This document shows, piece by piece, positions 4,411-6,048 of a stretch of DNA of 6,048 bases. Origin of the DNA: Bacteroidales bacterium. Its GTDB lineage: Bacteria > Bacteroidota > Bacteroidia > Bacteroidales > UBA932. The notes beneath the pieces were generated by a model. It was not told the DNA's origin, searched no databases, and worked only from the letters and a program-made list of their open reading frames with translations. The stretch covers positions 19,961 to 26,008 of the forward strand of contig JABUTP010000016.1 in assembly GCA_021443625.1 (NCBI GenBank). Direction: 5' to 3'. How positions within the stretch are numbered: the first letter of the stretch is position 1; the number at the start of each line of letters is the position of its first letter. The translations under genes were made by a program, and so were the position numbers.

Positions 4411-6048
4411 TTACCGTTTGCGGAGTTCCAGCAGGAGTTCGCAGTTGCGCCCGGGCATCGGCCTTGAGAGAACCGACTCGTAGGCCTCGTCGAAAATGTT
4501 GTTGACGGCCAGCTTGACGGACAAGGCGCAACACTTGGTGTTGAATCTCTTCTCGATGACAATGTCGTTCATTATGTAGGGTGCAATCCGCCCGATTTTG
4601 TAGTTCATGTCGTTGTCGGAAGTCGTGAAGCGTTCGCTGTACCAACACCATTTGTAGGTGAAGCCCCACGAGCGCCACATAAGGCGGCCGTTGAACGAAG
4701 ATGCGAATTCCGGTACATAGACAAGCTGCCTGCCTATGGCTTCATCGGCCCAATCAGTCGGATCTCCCTGATTGATGGAGGGTGTCCAGGAGAAGTTGCC
4801 GTTGAACGCCAATGCCAAGTCACGGTTGAATTGAACCGCCCCGTCCCCTTTTGCCTCAATGCCGTAAGCGTGCACTCTGCGGATGTTTTTCGGGGTCCAG
4901 TATCCCTTGAACGTGGGAATCCACACTATCCAGTCGTCGATGTAAGAGTCAAACCACGAAACCTCCCCCTTGAGTTTCGCCTTTCCGGTCATCGTGGGGG
5001 CTGCATTGATCCCCAGGTCATAAGAAATCCCCTTCTCCGGCCGCAAATCGGGATTCCCTCCTGGCATGAAATACAAGTCATTCAAAGTCGGCACACGCCA
5101 GTTTCGCGTGGCCGATGCCTTTGCGGTAATGTTCCACCTCCGGCTGAGGAGCCAGTCGGCGAAAAGGGCGGGGACCAAAGGAGTGAAACTGCTGCCGTAG
5201 AGTTCCTCCCTAAGCGACAGCGACAGACCGACCCTCGGCGTGGGACTCCATTTGGCCGAAACGTGGGACAGCATCTCTAATCTTGCCTGACGATAGCCCA
5301 ATATACGGGAAGAATCCGCACCGCCGCCAACCCGGGCCACACCTGAAGCGCTGCTGTCGATGCTCTCCACAAAATGCTGGTAACCGGCAATTTCTCCCGT
5401 GAGGAGCAATTTGTCGTTCACAAGAATCCGCCCGTCGCCTTTTGCGAAAAGGGTATGCACGTTGCTTATGGATTCAACCATTCTGAGCGAAACGCCGTCG
5501 CCCCGTTCCCTTGCAAAATCGTAGTTCTGCCGGGTTGTCAGATATCCCCCCGAAACAGTGATGCGGCAGTCATCGCGCTGCCGTTCCCATCTTGCAACAC
5601 TGCGGAGGGTATGCTCGCGCTGCTCGTTGACATACCCCGCACCGGACTTGTAATCGACGCTCAGCATCGGGATGCCCCGCCGGCTTGCCAAATACCACGC
5701 CCCAAGGTAGAGATGGTCGCCGGCCCCCGTGACGCGGCGGGCCTCCTGCAGCAGATGAAAGTCGCTGAGGGCGCCGCATCGGTTTGTATCTATTGGATAT
5801 TCTCCCGAAACTTTTTTGTTATAATTTCTGTAAGTAAAATTGTTATGACTATATCCGTAGGACAATCTCGTAGAGAATTCCCACCTCCGCCCACCGTATG
5901 TTAGACGCAGGAATTCGTCGTATGTTGCGAATGAACCGACTCCCTGGATATACTGAAAATTGAATCCCTGCGGAACTTCAGAGCCGGTCGTGAGCAGCAC
6001 CGCGCCCCCGAGTCCGCCGCCCGCCACCTCGGTGGACGACGCCCCGTG
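4411..6048 (-). CDS. TonB-dependent outer-membrane receptor, BtuB/CirA-like (N-terminus missing, off right edge)
   Basis: 545 residues are visible. The frame stays open to the last base of the window, so the signal peptide, any TonB box and most of the plug lie outside. The first visible residues, GASSTEVAGGGLGGAVLLTT, are the end of a plug domain (compare the family's SxxGxGAxGGVI). The rest is a beta-barrel with alternating aromatic strands, including NWRVPTLNDLYF and GNPDLRPEKG (coding bases 5029-5103) and a last-strand region VNNIFDEAYESVLSRPMPGRN. These match the single-polypeptide cobalamin/siderophore class rather than SusC. The family imports vitamin B12, heme or metal chelates using TonB energy; the substrate here cannot be told. 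The protein ends ELRKR, lacking the usual terminal aromatic residue. A GTG at 6025-6027 is internal and should not be taken as the start. No SusD-like partner is present. Confidence 0.92.
   Translation of the reverse strand, partial: HGASSTEVAGGGLGGAVLLTTGSEVPQGFNFQYIQGVGSFATYDEFLRLTYGGRRWEFSTRLSYGYSHNNFTYRNYNKKVSGEYPIDTNRCGALSDFHLLQEARRVTGAGDHLYLGAWYLASRRGIPMLSVDYKSGAGYVNEQREHTLRSVARWERQRDDCRITVSGGYLTTRQNYDFARERGDGVSLRMVESISNVHTLFAKGDGRILVNDKLLLTGEIAGYQHFVESIDSSASGVARVGGGADSSRILGYRQARLEMLSHVSAKWSPTPRVGLSLSLREELYGSSFTPLVPALFADWLLSRRWNITAKASATRNWRVPTLNDLYFMPGGNPDLRPEKGISYDLGINAAPTMTGKAKLKGEVSWFDSYIDDWIVWIPTFKGYWTPKNIRRVHAYGIEAKGDGAVQFNRDLALAFNGNFSWTPSINQGDPTDWADEAIGRQLVYVPEFASSFNGRLMWRSWGFTYKWCWYSERFTTSDNDMNYKIGRIAPYIMNDIVIEKRFNTKCCALSVKLAVNNIFDEAYESVLSRPMPGRNCELLLELRKR

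Noticed and set aside
5374..5904. 176-codon plus-strand open frame opposite the receptor
   Set aside because: It is antisense to a continuous beta-barrel coding frame and has no recognisable product.
6025..6027. GTG as the start codon of the receptor
   Set aside because: The frame is open to the window edge and upstream codons continue the plug motif (GASSTE before VAGGGLGG), so this GTG encodes an internal valine.

Overview
The window looks like chromosome of a Bacteroidales-type bacterium (phylum Bacteroidota) of medium GC content. Four things point there: DUF3127 and DUF4988/FISUMP proteins, a TonB-dependent receptor with the GNPDLRPE-type barrel motif, A-rich gene leaders with no strong Shine-Dalgarno sequence, and an exact match to the Bacteroides promoter pattern TTTG-N19-TAnnTTTG at the left edge. 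The genus cannot be fixed from this sequence. Gene density is high, and all five protein genes lie on the minus strand, so transcription runs right to left. No tRNA, complete rRNA, CRISPR array, insertion sequence or phage gene is visible.

In order of transcription: (1) the 3' part of a TonB-dependent outer-membrane receptor (4411-6048), entering from beyond the right edge at the end of its plug domain. (2) A 67-nt gap with a candidate promoter and an 8-bp inverted repeat. (3) pncB, nicotinate phosphoribosyltransferase (3147-4343), which turns nicotinate into nicotinate mononucleotide for NAD salvage. (4) After 26 nt, a large surface-type lipoprotein (1255-3120) with a DUF4988-like coiled-coil N-terminus, a collagen-like Gly-X-Y tract, a FISUMP-type C-terminal domain and an acidic tail. 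(5) After 47 nt, a small membrane-anchored J-domain protein with a Gly/Tyr-rich linker (647-1207). (6) After 60 nt, a DUF3127 protein ending in an SSB-like acidic tip (137-586). (7) A 136-nt left flank holding phased A-tracts, a very good promoter and a leader that resembles a Bacteroidota rRNA-operon leader with a boxA-like element. The 16S gene would lie off the left edge.

Functionally this looks like a mixed housekeeping neighbourhood rather than one pathway: NAD salvage, a co-chaperone and a probable nucleic-acid-binding accessory protein, mixed with two cell-envelope genes. The tight pncB-lipoprotein spacing suggests shared transcription. The last two genes share a 12-nt sequence just before their start codons. 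I see no convincing undescribed multi-gene system. The best leads are the unusual J-protein architecture, the DUF3127/SSB-tip protein, substitutions in PncB motifs, the inverted repeat over the pncB promoter and the putative rRNA leader.
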